The notes under the pieces: generated by a model
Seen by the model: only the letters and a program-made list of their open reading frames with translations
Databases searched by the model: none
Told to the model about the DNA's origin: nothing
In this document: piece after piece, positions 7,495 through 15,091 of the stretch
Numbering within the stretch: position 1 is the stretch's first letter
How the letters are laid out: each line of letters begins with the position of its first letter
DNA from: an uncultured Roseovarius sp.
GTDB taxonomy: Bacteria > Pseudomonadota > Alphaproteobacteria > Rhodobacterales > Rhodobacteraceae
Direction: 5' to 3'
DNA: 64,000 nt
Assembly: GCA_947496175.1 (NCBI GenBank)
Contig: CANMBU010000001.1
Span: 620,001 to 684,000 of the forward strand
Position numbers and translations under genes: made by a program

Positions 7495-8799
7495 ATGGCT
7501 GATCTCAGTTCAAATTTTGCAGGAATAAAATCCCCCAACCCATTTTGGCTCGCCTCTGCGCCGCCCACGGACAAAGAATACAACGTACGCCGCGCATTTG
7601 ACGCCGGTTGGGGCGGCGTGGTCTGGAAAACTCTTGGCGAAGACGGCCCGCCCATCGTGAACGTCAACGGCCCACGTTATGGTGCAATCTGGGGCGCAGA
7701 TCGGCGGCTTTTGGGACTGAATAACATTGAGCTGATCACCGACCGACCACTTCAGGTCAACCTCGATGAAATGACCCGCGTGAAAAAGGACTATCCCGAT
7801 CGTGCGCTAGTGGCCTCGTTGATGGTGCCTGTGGATGAGGACAGCTGGAAGTCCATCCTTGATCGTGTTCTGGAAACCGGCTGCGACGGCGTTGAACTCA
7901 ATTTCGGCTGCCCACATGGCATGAGCGAGCGCGGCATGGGGTCGGCCGTGGGCCAGGTGCCTGACTACGTGCAACAGGTGACCGAATGGTGCAAAAAACA
8001 CTCAAACCTCCCGGTCATTGTAAAACTCACACCCAACATCACTGATATCCGCAAACCGGCGCAGGCCGCGCATGATGGCGGGGCGGATGCGGTCAGCCTG
8101 ATCAACACAATCAACTCGATTACATCAGTGAATCTGGACAGCTTTGCCCCCGAGCCCACCATTGACGGAAAAGGCGCACATGGCGGCTATTGCGGCCCGG
8201 CGGTGAAACCGATTGCTCTGAATATGGTGGCCGAGATCGCCCGCTCTCCATCCCTTCAAGGCCTGCCCATTTCCGGCATCGGCGGCATAACAACTTGGCG
8301 CGACGCGGCAGAATTCATGTCTCTTGGTGCCGGGAACGTGCAGGTCTGTACTGCCGCCATGACCTATGGTTTCAAGATTGTGCAGGAAATGATCTCTGGT
8401 CTGTCGCAATACATGGATGAAAAAGCGTTCACCTCCGTCGATGAGATCGTGGGTCGCGCCGTGCCAAACTGTTCTGACTGGCAGCATCTGAACCTGAACT
8501 ACGTCACCAAGGCGCGGATTGATCAGGACCTCTGCATCAAATGCGGCCGGTGCTATGCCGCCTGTGAAGACACCTCGCATCAGGCCATCTCCATGACACC
8601 TGATCGTGTCTTTGACGTGATTGATGCGGAATGTGTGGCCTGTAATCTGTGTGTGAATGTCTGTCCTGTAGAGGGCTGCATTACGATGGAAGAGCTTGCG
8701 CCAGGGGTGGTTGATGAACGCACCGGGAAAACTGTCGAGAAAGAATATGTCAACTGGACGACGCATCCCAACAACCCGGGGTCATGCGCTGCGGAATAG
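7495..8799 (+). CDS. preA: NAD-dependent dihydropyrimidine dehydrogenase, PreA subunit
   Basis: The catalytic subunit that reduces uracil and thymine to 5,6-dihydro forms. 434 residues: an FMN-binding dihydroorotate-dehydrogenase-like barrel (FWLASAPPT, VELNFGCPHGMSERGMG, VIVKLTPNITDI, SGIGGI) and a C-terminal two-cluster ferredoxin domain with CIKCGRCYAAC (about residue 346) and CVACNLCVNVC (about 381). The cysteine of NFGCPH sits on the substrate side of the flavin. A strong ribosome site (AGGAG) precedes the ATG. It forms the first two steps of the locus together with preT; HydA and HyuC complete the pathway. Confidence 0.94.
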   Translation: MADLSSNFAGIKSPNPFWLASAPPTDKEYNVRRAFDAGWGGVVWKTLGEDGPPIVNVNGPRYGAIWGADRRLLGLNNIELITDRPLQVNLDEMTRVKKDYPDRALVASLMVPVDEDSWKSILDRVLETGCDGVELNFGCPHGMSERGMGSAVGQVPDYVQQVTEWCKKHSNLPVIVKLTPNITDIRKPAQAAHDGGADAVSLINTINSITSVNLDSFAPEPTIDGKGAHGGYCGPAVKPIALNMVAEIARSPSLQGLPISGIGGITTWRDAAEFMSLGAGNVQVCTAAMTYGFKIVQEMISGLSQYMDEKAFTSVDEIVGRAVPNCSDWQHLNLNYVTKARIDQDLCIKCGRCYAACEDTSHQAISMTPDRVFDVIDAECVACNLCVNVCPVEGCITMEELAPGVVDERTGKTVEKEYVNWTTHPNNPGSCAAE

Positions 8800-8804
8800 C
8801 TATC

Positions 8805-8818
8805 TTGACCTAAGTCAA
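8805..8818. promoter_or_regulatory. FNR/FnrL box before a micropeptide gene
   Basis: TTGACCTAAGTCAA is a perfect dyad of the TTGAC-N4-GTCAA type. Its centre (8811.5) is 41.5 nt from 8853, and TAGCCT at 8841-8846 sits exactly where the -10 element of a class II FNR promoter would be, reading right. The transcript would carry the 35-codon gene at 8880. Confidence 0.65.
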
Positions 8819-8879
8819 ACAAATACAAATTGTTCTGCAGTAGCCTTTTCTTGAGAATTGTTAAGAAAGGGTTGGAGTC

Positions 8880-8987
8880 GTGATTAAGACAACGCTTCTT
8901 GTTTTGACGTCATCGACTGTTCTGTTGATGGGAACTTATGCCGCGCATCCAAGCGACGCGCCAATGGTGCAAATGATCCAAAACTGA
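8880..8987 (+). CDS. Small exported peptide, probably FNR-controlled
   Basis: A 35-residue open frame starting at GTG 8880 after GGTTGGAGTC, a good ribosome-binding site. The product begins with a Lys (position 3), then a hydrophobic segment (TTLLVLTSSTVLLMGTYAA) that looks like a signal peptide or single membrane helix, and ends in a short polar tail (HPSDAPMVQ...). It sits 80 nt after preA and 19 nt before the stop of the convergent TetR gene. The FNR box and -10 spacing upstream support real expression under low oxygen. No family is recognised. Confidence 0.55.
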   Translation: MIKTTLLVLTSSTVLLMGTYAAHPSDAPMVQMIQN

Positions 8988-9006
8988 CGACTTCGGTCGA
9001 ACCACA

Positions 9007-9633
9007 TCAAACAGACAACAGTCTGCGATACAGAGTATCGAGAAATTCCCACGCCCCCACATGCACATTTGATTCCGAGACAAGCGCCTGAACTTGCGCA
9101 TCGAAATCGGCGTAGTGCTGTGTCGTGGCCCAGATCGAGAATATCAAGTGATGAGCATCTACTTTGGCAATGCGCTTCTGTGCCACCCAATCCTCAATGA
9201 TTTTTACAGTATCATTCACCAGAGGCTTGAGCGTGCGATCAAGATGCGACCCGATGCGCGGCGCCCCCTGCAGGATTTCATTGGCAAAAAGCCTGCTTTC
9301 GCGCGGGTACTCCCGGCTCATTTCCAGTTTGCGCTGAACGTATCGCAGAATTTCTTCCAAAGGCTGCCCATTGGGGTCGATCTCGCGCATGGGGGCCAGC
9401 CACGCATCCATAAGCCGATTGAGCAAAGTGACATGGATGTCTTCCTTGCCCTCAAAATAATAGAGAATGTTCGGCTTCGAAAGCCCCGCCTGCTCGGCAA
9501 TCTGGTCCAGCGTCGCCCCCCGAAATCCATGTTTTGAGAACACCTCAAGTGCGGCATCTAGGATAAGAGCACGGTTACGTTGTTGAATCCGGCTTGGCTT
9601 TGGCACGGTGTCTTCTGCGGATGGTCTCGGCAT
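9007..9633 (-). CDS. rutR: TetR-family regulator, RutR-like
   Basis: 208 residues. The TetR helix-turn-helix is at residues about 20-65 (ALILDAALEVFSKHGFRGATLDQIAEQAGLSKPNILYYF), and the C-terminal part matches the YcdC/RutR ligand domain (FANEILQGAPRI, PLVNDTVKIIEDWV, IFSIWATTQHYADF). RutR binds uracil or thymine and controls pyrimidine use. The ATG at 9633 follows GGGAG and places the HTH at the normal distance; longer reading to 9786 would run over the operator. It is divergent from hyuC, with a near-perfect RutR site between them, so autoregulation plus control of the catabolic genes is likely. Confidence 0.85.
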   Translation of the reverse strand: MPRPSAEDTVPKPSRIQQRNRALILDAALEVFSKHGFRGATLDQIAEQAGLSKPNILYYFEGKEDIHVTLLNRLMDAWLAPMREIDPNGQPLEEILRYVQRKLEMSREYPRESRLFANEILQGAPRIGSHLDRTLKPLVNDTVKIIEDWVAQKRIAKVDAHHLIFSIWATTQHYADFDAQVQALVSESNVHVGAWEFLDTLYRRLLSV

Positions 9634-9748
9634 GGGTCTCCCTGGCCTGATTTGCCCAGTGGCAAGGCATCTTTGGCCAGAGTTTGGCCTGTTGCTTCCT
9701 ACCATCCTCACATTGGTTGACATGGGCAAGTTCTTCCGCAATCGTTGT

Positions 9749-9764
9749 TTTACCATTTGGTCAA
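9749..9764. promoter_or_regulatory. RutR operator between rutR-like gene and hyuC
   Basis: TTTACCATTTGGTCAA matches the RutR consensus TTGACCAnnTGGTCAA at 13 of 14 fixed positions. It sits 115 nt before the TetR gene start and 94 nt before hyuC, well placed to control both. A weaker copy precedes preT. Confidence 0.7.
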
Positions 9765-9857
9765 AAGTGATGTTTCCGCGCACCATGATATAGTGATGTC
9801 AGTGGCGCTGATGCGGTATCGCACATCATGAGTGTCCATCGGCAAAAGGGGGATGAC

Positions 9858-11108
9858 ATGGCGGCTCCGGGTGAGAACCTCAAGATCAACGGCGACCGAT
9901 TGTGGGACAGCTTGATGGAGATGGCCAAGATCGGCCCCGGTGTTGCAGGAGGCAACAACCGCCAGACATTGACCGACGAAGATGCCGAGGGCCGTGCGCT
10001 ATACAAATCCTGGTGTGACGCCGCTGGACTGACCACCGGAGTGGATACAATGGGCAACATGTTTGCCCGACGAGAGGGAACCGACCCGGACGCACTCCCC
10101 GTCTATGTCGGTTCCCACCTCGACACGCAGCCCACGGGCGGCAAGTATGATGGCGTGCTGGGCGTGCTCGGTGGCCTTGAAATCATCCGCACGCTCAATG
10201 ATTTGGGCATCAAGACCAAGCATCCCATTGTCGTGACCAACTGGACCAATGAGGAAGGCACAAGGTACGCGCCCGCCATGCTCGCCTCAGGCGTATTTGC
10301 GGGCAAGCATACCGAAGAATGGGCGAAGGACCGCGTCGATGCCGATGGCAAACGCTTTGGCGACGAGCTGAAGCGCATTGGCTGGGAAGGCGATGAGCCG
10401 GTGGGTGACCGCAAGATGCATGCCTTCTTTGAGCTGCACATCGAACAAGGGCCAATCCTCGAGGCCGAGGGCAAGGATATCGGTGTGGTCACCCATGGTC
10501 AGGGCCTGCGCTGGATCGAATGCACCGTGACCGGCAAGGATTCTCATACCGGGTCCACACCCATGCACATGCGCAAAAACGCCGGGCGTGGCCTCGCGCT
10601 GATTACAGAGCTGGTGCATGAGATCGCGATGAAGAACCAACCCAATGCGGTTGGCGCAATTGGCCATATCGAGGTCTATCCCAACTCCCGCAACGTGATC
10701 CCCGGCAAGGTCGTCTTCACCGTCGACATGCGCACGCATCTGCTGGACAAGCTCAACGCCATGATCGCGGAATTCGATGAACGCGCGCCGAAGCTTTGCG
10801 AAGAAATTGGCGTAGAGTTCTCATCGGAAATCGTCGGCCAGTTTGACCCGCCTGCCTTTGATGAGGGTTGCGTGAAAGCTGTGCGCGATGCCGCCGAACG
10901 CCTAGGCTACAGCCACATGGATATCGTTAGCGGCGCCGGCCACGACGCCTGCTGGATAAACGACGTCGCCCCCACGGCCATGGTGATGTGCCCCTGCGTC
11001 GATGGCCTCAGCCACAACGAAGCCGAGGAAATTTCCAAGGAATGGGCCACCGCGGGCACAGACGTGCTCATGCACGCGGTGGTCGAGACTGCGGGGATCG
11101 TCGAATGA
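9858..11108 (+). CDS. hyuC: N-carbamoyl-beta-alanine amidohydrolase (M20 family)
   Basis: Hydrolyses N-carbamoyl-beta-alanine (or the 3-amino-isobutyrate form) to beta-alanine, CO2 and ammonia, the last step of reductive pyrimidine breakdown. 416 residues, normal for hydantoinase/carbamoylase-type Zn enzymes. Visible metal-site motifs are GSHLDTQ (His, Asp), TNEEGTRYAP (Glu), HIEQGP (His) and the C-terminal GLSHNEAE (His). The ATG at 9858 follows GGGGATGAC. Other carbamoylases share this fold, but PreTA and dihydropyrimidinase next door fix the assignment. A RutR-type operator lies upstream. Confidence 0.9.
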   Translation: MAAPGENLKINGDRLWDSLMEMAKIGPGVAGGNNRQTLTDEDAEGRALYKSWCDAAGLTTGVDTMGNMFARREGTDPDALPVYVGSHLDTQPTGGKYDGVLGVLGGLEIIRTLNDLGIKTKHPIVVTNWTNEEGTRYAPAMLASGVFAGKHTEEWAKDRVDADGKRFGDELKRIGWEGDEPVGDRKMHAFFELHIEQGPILEAEGKDIGVVTHGQGLRWIECTVTGKDSHTGSTPMHMRKNAGRGLALITELVHEIAMKNQPNAVGAIGHIEVYPNSRNVIPGKVVFTVDMRTHLLDKLNAMIAEFDERAPKLCEEIGVEFSSEIVGQFDPPAFDEGCVKAVRDAAERLGYSHMDIVSGAGHDACWINDVAPTAMVMCPCVDGLSHNEAEEISKEWATAGTDVLMHAVVETAGIVE

Positions 11109-11129
11109 TCGCGCTGCGATCCTTCGACG

Positions 11130-11234
11130 CCCCGGACTTGATCCGGGGTCTCCCAGCCTTACCGTATTGCGCAGTCCCGGCCCCTACGCCGGGACCTCTT
11201 GGCCAACATGGAGGTCCCGGATCAAGCCCGGGAC
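11130..11234. repeat. Cluster of palindromic REP-like repeats upstream of GIY-YIG gene
   Basis: Three palindromic units lie between hyuC and the GIY-YIG gene: CCCCGGACTTGATCCGGGG at 11130-11148, a GTCCCGG/CCGGGAC hairpin at 11174-11195 with an 8-nt loop, and at 11214-11234 a copy with core CCCGGATCAAGCCCGGG. The first and third units are inverted relative to each other, as in REP doublets. A fourth unit follows the nuclease gene. Confidence 0.75.
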
Positions 11235-11276
11235 AGCGTTTACCCAAGCTTAACCCTGTTCAGATCATGCAGGATC

Positions 11277-11693
11277 ATGGCGTTTTACACCTACATCATG
11301 GCCTGTCGCTCGAACACGGCCATCTATATCGGGGCCACAGGCAACCTGCGAGAACGTGTATCGCAGCACAAACTCGGCAAAGGTTGCACTCACACGGAGA
11401 AGTACAACATCACGAAACTCGTGTATTTCGAGACCCACGAAACGCTCGACACTGCCCTTGCGCGAGAACGCAAACTCAAAAGATGGCGGCGCGCGTGGAA
11501 AGAGGATTTAATCAAAGACGTAAACCCAAGCTGGTCCGACTTGAGCATGGAAGCCTCGTTTCTCTGCGGTGCCGGATCAAGTCCGGGACTACGTAGCGCC
11601 AGGGAGAAACCCCATGACCACCAAAGTCATCAAGAACGGCACCGTCTGTACCGCAGATCGCACGTGGACCGCCGATGTCCTGATCGAGGATGA
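11277..11693 (+). CDS. GIY-YIG nuclease-superfamily protein
   Basis: Single-domain GIY-YIG endonuclease of the small YhbQ/UPF0213-like type. The domain fills residues 1-90: YTYIMACRSNTAIYIG (the two motif strands), the catalytic Arg in NLRERVSQHK, and the metal-binding Glu in ALARERKLKRWRR. Family members are about 90-100 residues. Here the frame runs on to 138 residues, through a palindromic repeat at 11571-11589 and 80 nt into hydA, so the natural stop was probably lost when the repeat arrived. Start ATG 11277 follows AGGAT. It interrupts hyuC-hydA and is flanked by repeats on both sides, which suggests that gene and repeats moved together. Confidence 0.8.
   Translation: MAFYTYIMACRSNTAIYIGATGNLRERVSQHKLGKGCTHTEKYNITKLVYFETHETLDTALARERKLKRWRRAWKEDLIKDVNPSWSDLSMEASFLCGAGSSPGLRSAREKPHDHQSHQERHRLYRRSHVDRRCPDRG
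11571..11589. repeat. Palindromic REP-like unit downstream of GIY-YIG gene
   Basis: GCCGGATCAAGTCCGGGAC, the same unit as at 11214-11234, placed in the 3' end of the GIY-YIG reading frame and only 24 nt before the hydA start codon. It could also form a hairpin close to the hydA ribosome-binding site (GGGAG). Confidence 0.75.
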
Positions 11694-13077
11694 AAAGATC
11701 AGCCAAATCGGCGAGGACCTCAAGGGCGACGAGTTTATCGACGCCGAGGGCGCCTATGTCATCCCCGGCGGCATTGATCCGCACACCCATTTGGAAATGC
11801 CCTTCATGGGCACCACGGCGGCGGAGACCTTTGAGACCGGCACTTGGGCCGCGGCCTGTGGCGGCACGACGATGCTGGTGGATTTTTGTCTGCCCGGCGC
11901 CGATGGTTCCATCAAGAACGCCATCAACGAGTGGCACCGCAAATCCGCCCCCCAGATCTGTGCCGATATCGGCTATCACATGGCCATCACCGGCTGGAAT
12001 GAAAGCATCTTCACCGAGATGAAAGATGCCGTCGACATGGGCGTGAACAGCTTCAAGCATTTCATGGCCTACAAGGGCGCGCTGATGATCGAGGATGACG
12101 AGATGTTCGCCTCCTTCAAGCGCTGCGCCGAGCTGGGCGCTTTGCCGATGGTACATGCCGAGAACGGCGATCTGGTGGCGGAGCTGCAAGAGAAATACTT
12201 CAACCAGGGCATCACCGGGCCAGAGGGCCACGCCTATTCCCGCCCGCCGGAGCTAGAGGGCGAGGCCGCCAACCGCGCCATCACCATCGCCGACACCGCC
12301 GGTGTGCCGCTCTACATCGTGCATGTCAGTTGTGAACAGGCGCACGAGGCCATCCGACGCGCGCGCCAAAAGGGCATGCGCGTTTACGGCGAACCTTTGG
12401 CGCAATTCCTGACGCTGGATGAGAGTGAGTATTTCAACAAGGATTGGGACCACGCCGCCCGCCGCGTGATGTCCCCACCGTTTCGCAGCAAAGACCATCA
12501 GGATTCGCTTTGGGCCGGTTTGCAAGCAGGATCGCTTCAAGTCGTCGCCACAGACCACGCCGCCTTCAACACCGAGCAAAAACGCGCAGGCCGCGACGAT
12601 TTCCGCATCATCCCCAACGGCTCCAACGGGCTGGAGGAACGCATGCCGGTGCTCTGGACCGAAGGCGTCGAAACAGGCCGCCTGACGCCAAACGAGTTTG
12701 TCGCCGTAACGTCGACCAACGTGGCCAAGATCCTCAACATCTACCCCAAGAAAGGCGCCATCGTCGAAGGGGCCGACGCGGATATCGTGGTCTGGGATCC
12801 CAAAATCACCAAGACGATCTCAGCCTCCAACCACCATTCAATCCTGGATTACAACGTCTTCGAAGGATTCGAAGTCACCGCCAATTCCCGCTACACCCTC
12901 AGCCGGGGTGAGGTCATCTGGGCCTGGGGCCAAAATTCACAGCCGCAGCCCGGTCGTGGTCGCTTCGTCCCACGCCCAGCCTTCCCTTCGGCGCATACGG
13001 CGCTCAGCAAATGGAAAGAACTCACTGCGCCCAAGATGATTGAGCGTGACCCGCTGAATATTCCGGCGGGGATTTGA
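11614..13077 (+). CDS. hydA: Dihydropyrimidinase
   Basis: Opens the ring of dihydrouracil or dihydrothymine to N-carbamoyl-beta-amino acids. 487 residues of the cyclic amidohydrolase family. The binuclear zinc site is visible: HTH in GIDPHTHLEMP, the carboxylated Lys in SFKHFMAYKG, His in MVHAENGD, His in YIVHVSCEQA and Asp in VATDHAAF. The substrate-specificity residues around GSNGLEERMP are also typical. The ATG at 11614 follows GGGAGAAACCCC. It links PreTA to HyuC, and the ABC transporter genes follow 94 nt later on the same strand. Confidence 0.95.
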   Translation: MTTKVIKNGTVCTADRTWTADVLIEDEKISQIGEDLKGDEFIDAEGAYVIPGGIDPHTHLEMPFMGTTAAETFETGTWAAACGGTTMLVDFCLPGADGSIKNAINEWHRKSAPQICADIGYHMAITGWNESIFTEMKDAVDMGVNSFKHFMAYKGALMIEDDEMFASFKRCAELGALPMVHAENGDLVAELQEKYFNQGITGPEGHAYSRPPELEGEAANRAITIADTAGVPLYIVHVSCEQAHEAIRRARQKGMRVYGEPLAQFLTLDESEYFNKDWDHAARRVMSPPFRSKDHQDSLWAGLQAGSLQVVATDHAAFNTEQKRAGRDDFRIIPNGSNGLEERMPVLWTEGVETGRLTPNEFVAVTSTNVAKILNIYPKKGAIVEGADADIVVWDPKITKTISASNHHSILDYNVFEGFEVTANSRYTLSRGEVIWAWGQNSQPQPGRGRFVPRPAFPSAHTALSKWKELTAPKMIERDPLNIPAGI

Positions 13078-13171
13078 ACAAGCACCACAGGCATGGGTGG
13101 TTTGCCTCACACCACCTTGACAAAGAACCGCCAGCACGTCGCCATGCGTTAGTGCAAGCAAGGAAGAACTC

Positions 13172-13957
13172 GTGAAGACCAACCCGGTGATCAGCGCCCA
13201 AAATCTCTCGCTGACCTTCCAGACCAATGACGGCCCGGTGCATGCGTTGAAGGACGTCAGCCTTGATGTCGACAAAGGCGACTTCGTCTCCTTCATCGGC
13301 CCGTCCGGATGCGGCAAAACCACTTTCTTGCGCTGCATGGCGGACCTAGAACACCCCACCGGCGGCACGATCACGGTCAACGGCACTTCCCCCGAAGAGG
13401 CCCGTCGCAATCGTGCCTATGGTTACGTCTTCCAAGCCGCCGGACTTTACCCCTGGCGCACCATTGGCGGCAACGTCCGCCTGCCGCTCGAAATCATGGG
13501 CTATGACAAGGCTGATCAGGCCGCGCGCGTAAAACGTGTTCTCGACCTCGTGGACCTTGCCGGGTTTGAAAAGAAGTTCCCCTGGCAGCTCTCCGGCGGC
13601 ATGCAGCAACGCGCCTCCATCGCCCGCGCCTTGGCCTTTGATGCCGACATTCTGCTGATGGATGAACCTTTCGGCGCTCTGGATGAAATTGTGCGCGACC
13701 ATCTCAATGAACAACTCCTGAACCTCTGGGACCGCACCAACAAGACCATCTGTTTTGTCACCCACTCCATCCCCGAGGCGGTGTATCTCTCGACCAAGAT
13801 CGTCGTGATGTCCCCCCGCCCTGGCCGCATTACCGACGTGATCGAAAGCCCCCTGCCCCGAGAGCGCCCTCTGGACATTCGCGACACGAAAGAATTTCTC
13901 GACATCGCCCATCGTGTTCGCGAGGGCCTACGCGCGGGGCACAGTTATGAGGGTTGA
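13172..13957 (+). CDS. ABC transporter ATP-binding protein (SsuB/TauB type)
   Basis: 261-residue ATPase of the nitrate/sulfonate/pyrimidine-type importer class. Walker A GPSGCGKTT (about residue 45), Q-loop YVFQAAGLYPW, signature LSGGMQQR, Walker B ILLMDEPFGALDE and switch His in FVTHSIPEA are all intact. Starts at GTG 13172 after AAGGAAGAA. It forms one transporter with the two permeases and the binding protein downstream. Given the position after hydA, the substrate is probably a pyrimidine base or a related pyrimidine; related systems carry thiamine precursors. Confidence 0.9.
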   Translation: MKTNPVISAQNLSLTFQTNDGPVHALKDVSLDVDKGDFVSFIGPSGCGKTTFLRCMADLEHPTGGTITVNGTSPEEARRNRAYGYVFQAAGLYPWRTIGGNVRLPLEIMGYDKADQAARVKRVLDLVDLAGFEKKFPWQLSGGMQQRASIARALAFDADILLMDEPFGALDEIVRDHLNEQLLNLWDRTNKTICFVTHSIPEAVYLSTKIVVMSPRPGRITDVIESPLPRERPLDIRDTKEFLDIAHRVREGLRAGHSYEG

Positions 13958-14158
13958 AACACCACCAAAACTGGATGCCCCCACCCTTTTGACCGGGCGG
14001 GGGACTTTCACCGTTCACGGCCATCGGCTCTCCAGCCTGTGCCGCCTCTGCAAGCAACCACCAAATCCTTTCATCGTTCTTAAAATACTCAAAAAACTGC
14101 GCTCAAATCTTGCGATGGAAATTGAGTGTTTTTGGAACAGTGAAAGCGGGACGCACGC
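13958..14158 (+). other. 201-nt gap between ATPase and permease genes
   Basis: No recognised gene. An open frame of 70 codons (13949-14162) spans the gap exactly, starting with an ATG inside the end of the ATPase gene and stopping with TGA that overlaps the permease ATG, but its composition does not look protein-like. A GC-rich imperfect stem (CCCCCACCC...GGGCGGGGG) at about 13979-14003 may cause partial termination or processing and so lower permease expression. Confidence 0.4.
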
Positions 14159-15091
14159 ATGAGAAGCCTCTTGCCCATCCTGACCGTGCTTGGTGCGATT
14201 GTTGCGATTTGGTACTTTGCGGTCGCCCCAATGAATGTGCGCGTGGCGCTGGATCAGGTCGAGCGCAGCGGTGCCACAGTGGAGCCCGCCACTTCAGTCG
14301 AACGGCGCGCGACCTCTGTCTGGCGGCTGATGCGCAACAACTCCGAACATGTCTCGGTGGGATACGCGCTTGAGCGCCCGCGGTTGCCCACACCGACGCA
14401 GGTGGGACAGGAGCTTTGGAAAACGACTGGCGAGATGGTGTTGCGCGGGCGGGCACTTTCGAAGCGTTCGCTCATTCTCCATGGGTGGATCACACTGAAA
14501 TCGACCTTGTCTGGTTTTGTGTTGGGGACTGTTCTTGGCATTCTGGGCGCGGTCGCCATTGTTTACTCGCGGGTCACTCGCATGAGTCTCATGCCTTGGG
14601 CGATCATCAGCCAGACCATCCCAATCGTGGCCCTTGCCCCGATGATCATTGTTCTCTCCTCTCAGCTCGGGGTCGAGGGGCGCGGCCTGCCAAAGGCGAT
14701 CATATCTGCCTATCTTTGCTATTTTCCGGTGCTTGTCGGCATGGTCAAAGGGCTACAATCCCCCGCCATTGCACAGCTTGATCTTTTGCGCACCTACAGC
14801 GCCTCGGGCTTGCAAAGCTTTCTCAAGCTGCGCCTGCCCGCTTCGGTGCCATACCTCTTTACGTCTCTCAAGATCGGGATCGCCGCAGCCCTTGTTGGCA
14901 CCATTGTCGGAGAGCTGCCCACGGGCGCGGTTTCCGGTCTCGGCGCGCGCATCCTGATCGGCGATCAATTCGGCACGCCGCTTGCGATTTGGGCCGCTCT
15001 GTTCACGGCCGCCATACTTGCCGGGCTGCTGGTCACTTTCCTGGATCTGTCCCAGCGCCTGATCCTGCGACGCATGGGGATGCCATCATGA
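14159..15091 (+). CDS. ABC transporter permease (first)
   Basis: 310 residues, BPD-type inner-membrane permease. One N-terminal membrane segment is followed by an unusual soluble stretch of about 70 residues (roughly 25-95) before the core of five to six segments. The EAA-like loop is in LLRTYSASGLQSFLKLRLPASVPYLFTSLK. The long soluble insert before the core is unlike minimal SsuC proteins. Its stop overlaps the start of the second permease as ATGA, so equal amounts of both are made for a heterodimeric channel. Confidence 0.88.
   Translation: MRSLLPILTVLGAIVAIWYFAVAPMNVRVALDQVERSGATVEPATSVERRATSVWRLMRNNSEHVSVGYALERPRLPTPTQVGQELWKTTGEMVLRGRALSKRSLILHGWITLKSTLSGFVLGTVLGILGAVAIVYSRVTRMSLMPWAIISQTIPIVALAPMIIVLSSQLGVEGRGLPKAIISAYLCYFPVLVGMVKGLQSPAIAQLDLLRTYSASGLQSFLKLRLPASVPYLFTSLKIGIAAALVGTIVGELPTGAVSGLGARILIGDQFGTPLAIWAALFTAAILAGLLVTFLDLSQRLILRRMGMPS

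Noticed and set aside
13096..13116. GGTGGT/ACCACC hairpin between hydA and the ABC ATPase gene
   Set aside because: Short 6-bp stem with a 9-nt loop and no T run; not a convincing terminator or operator.
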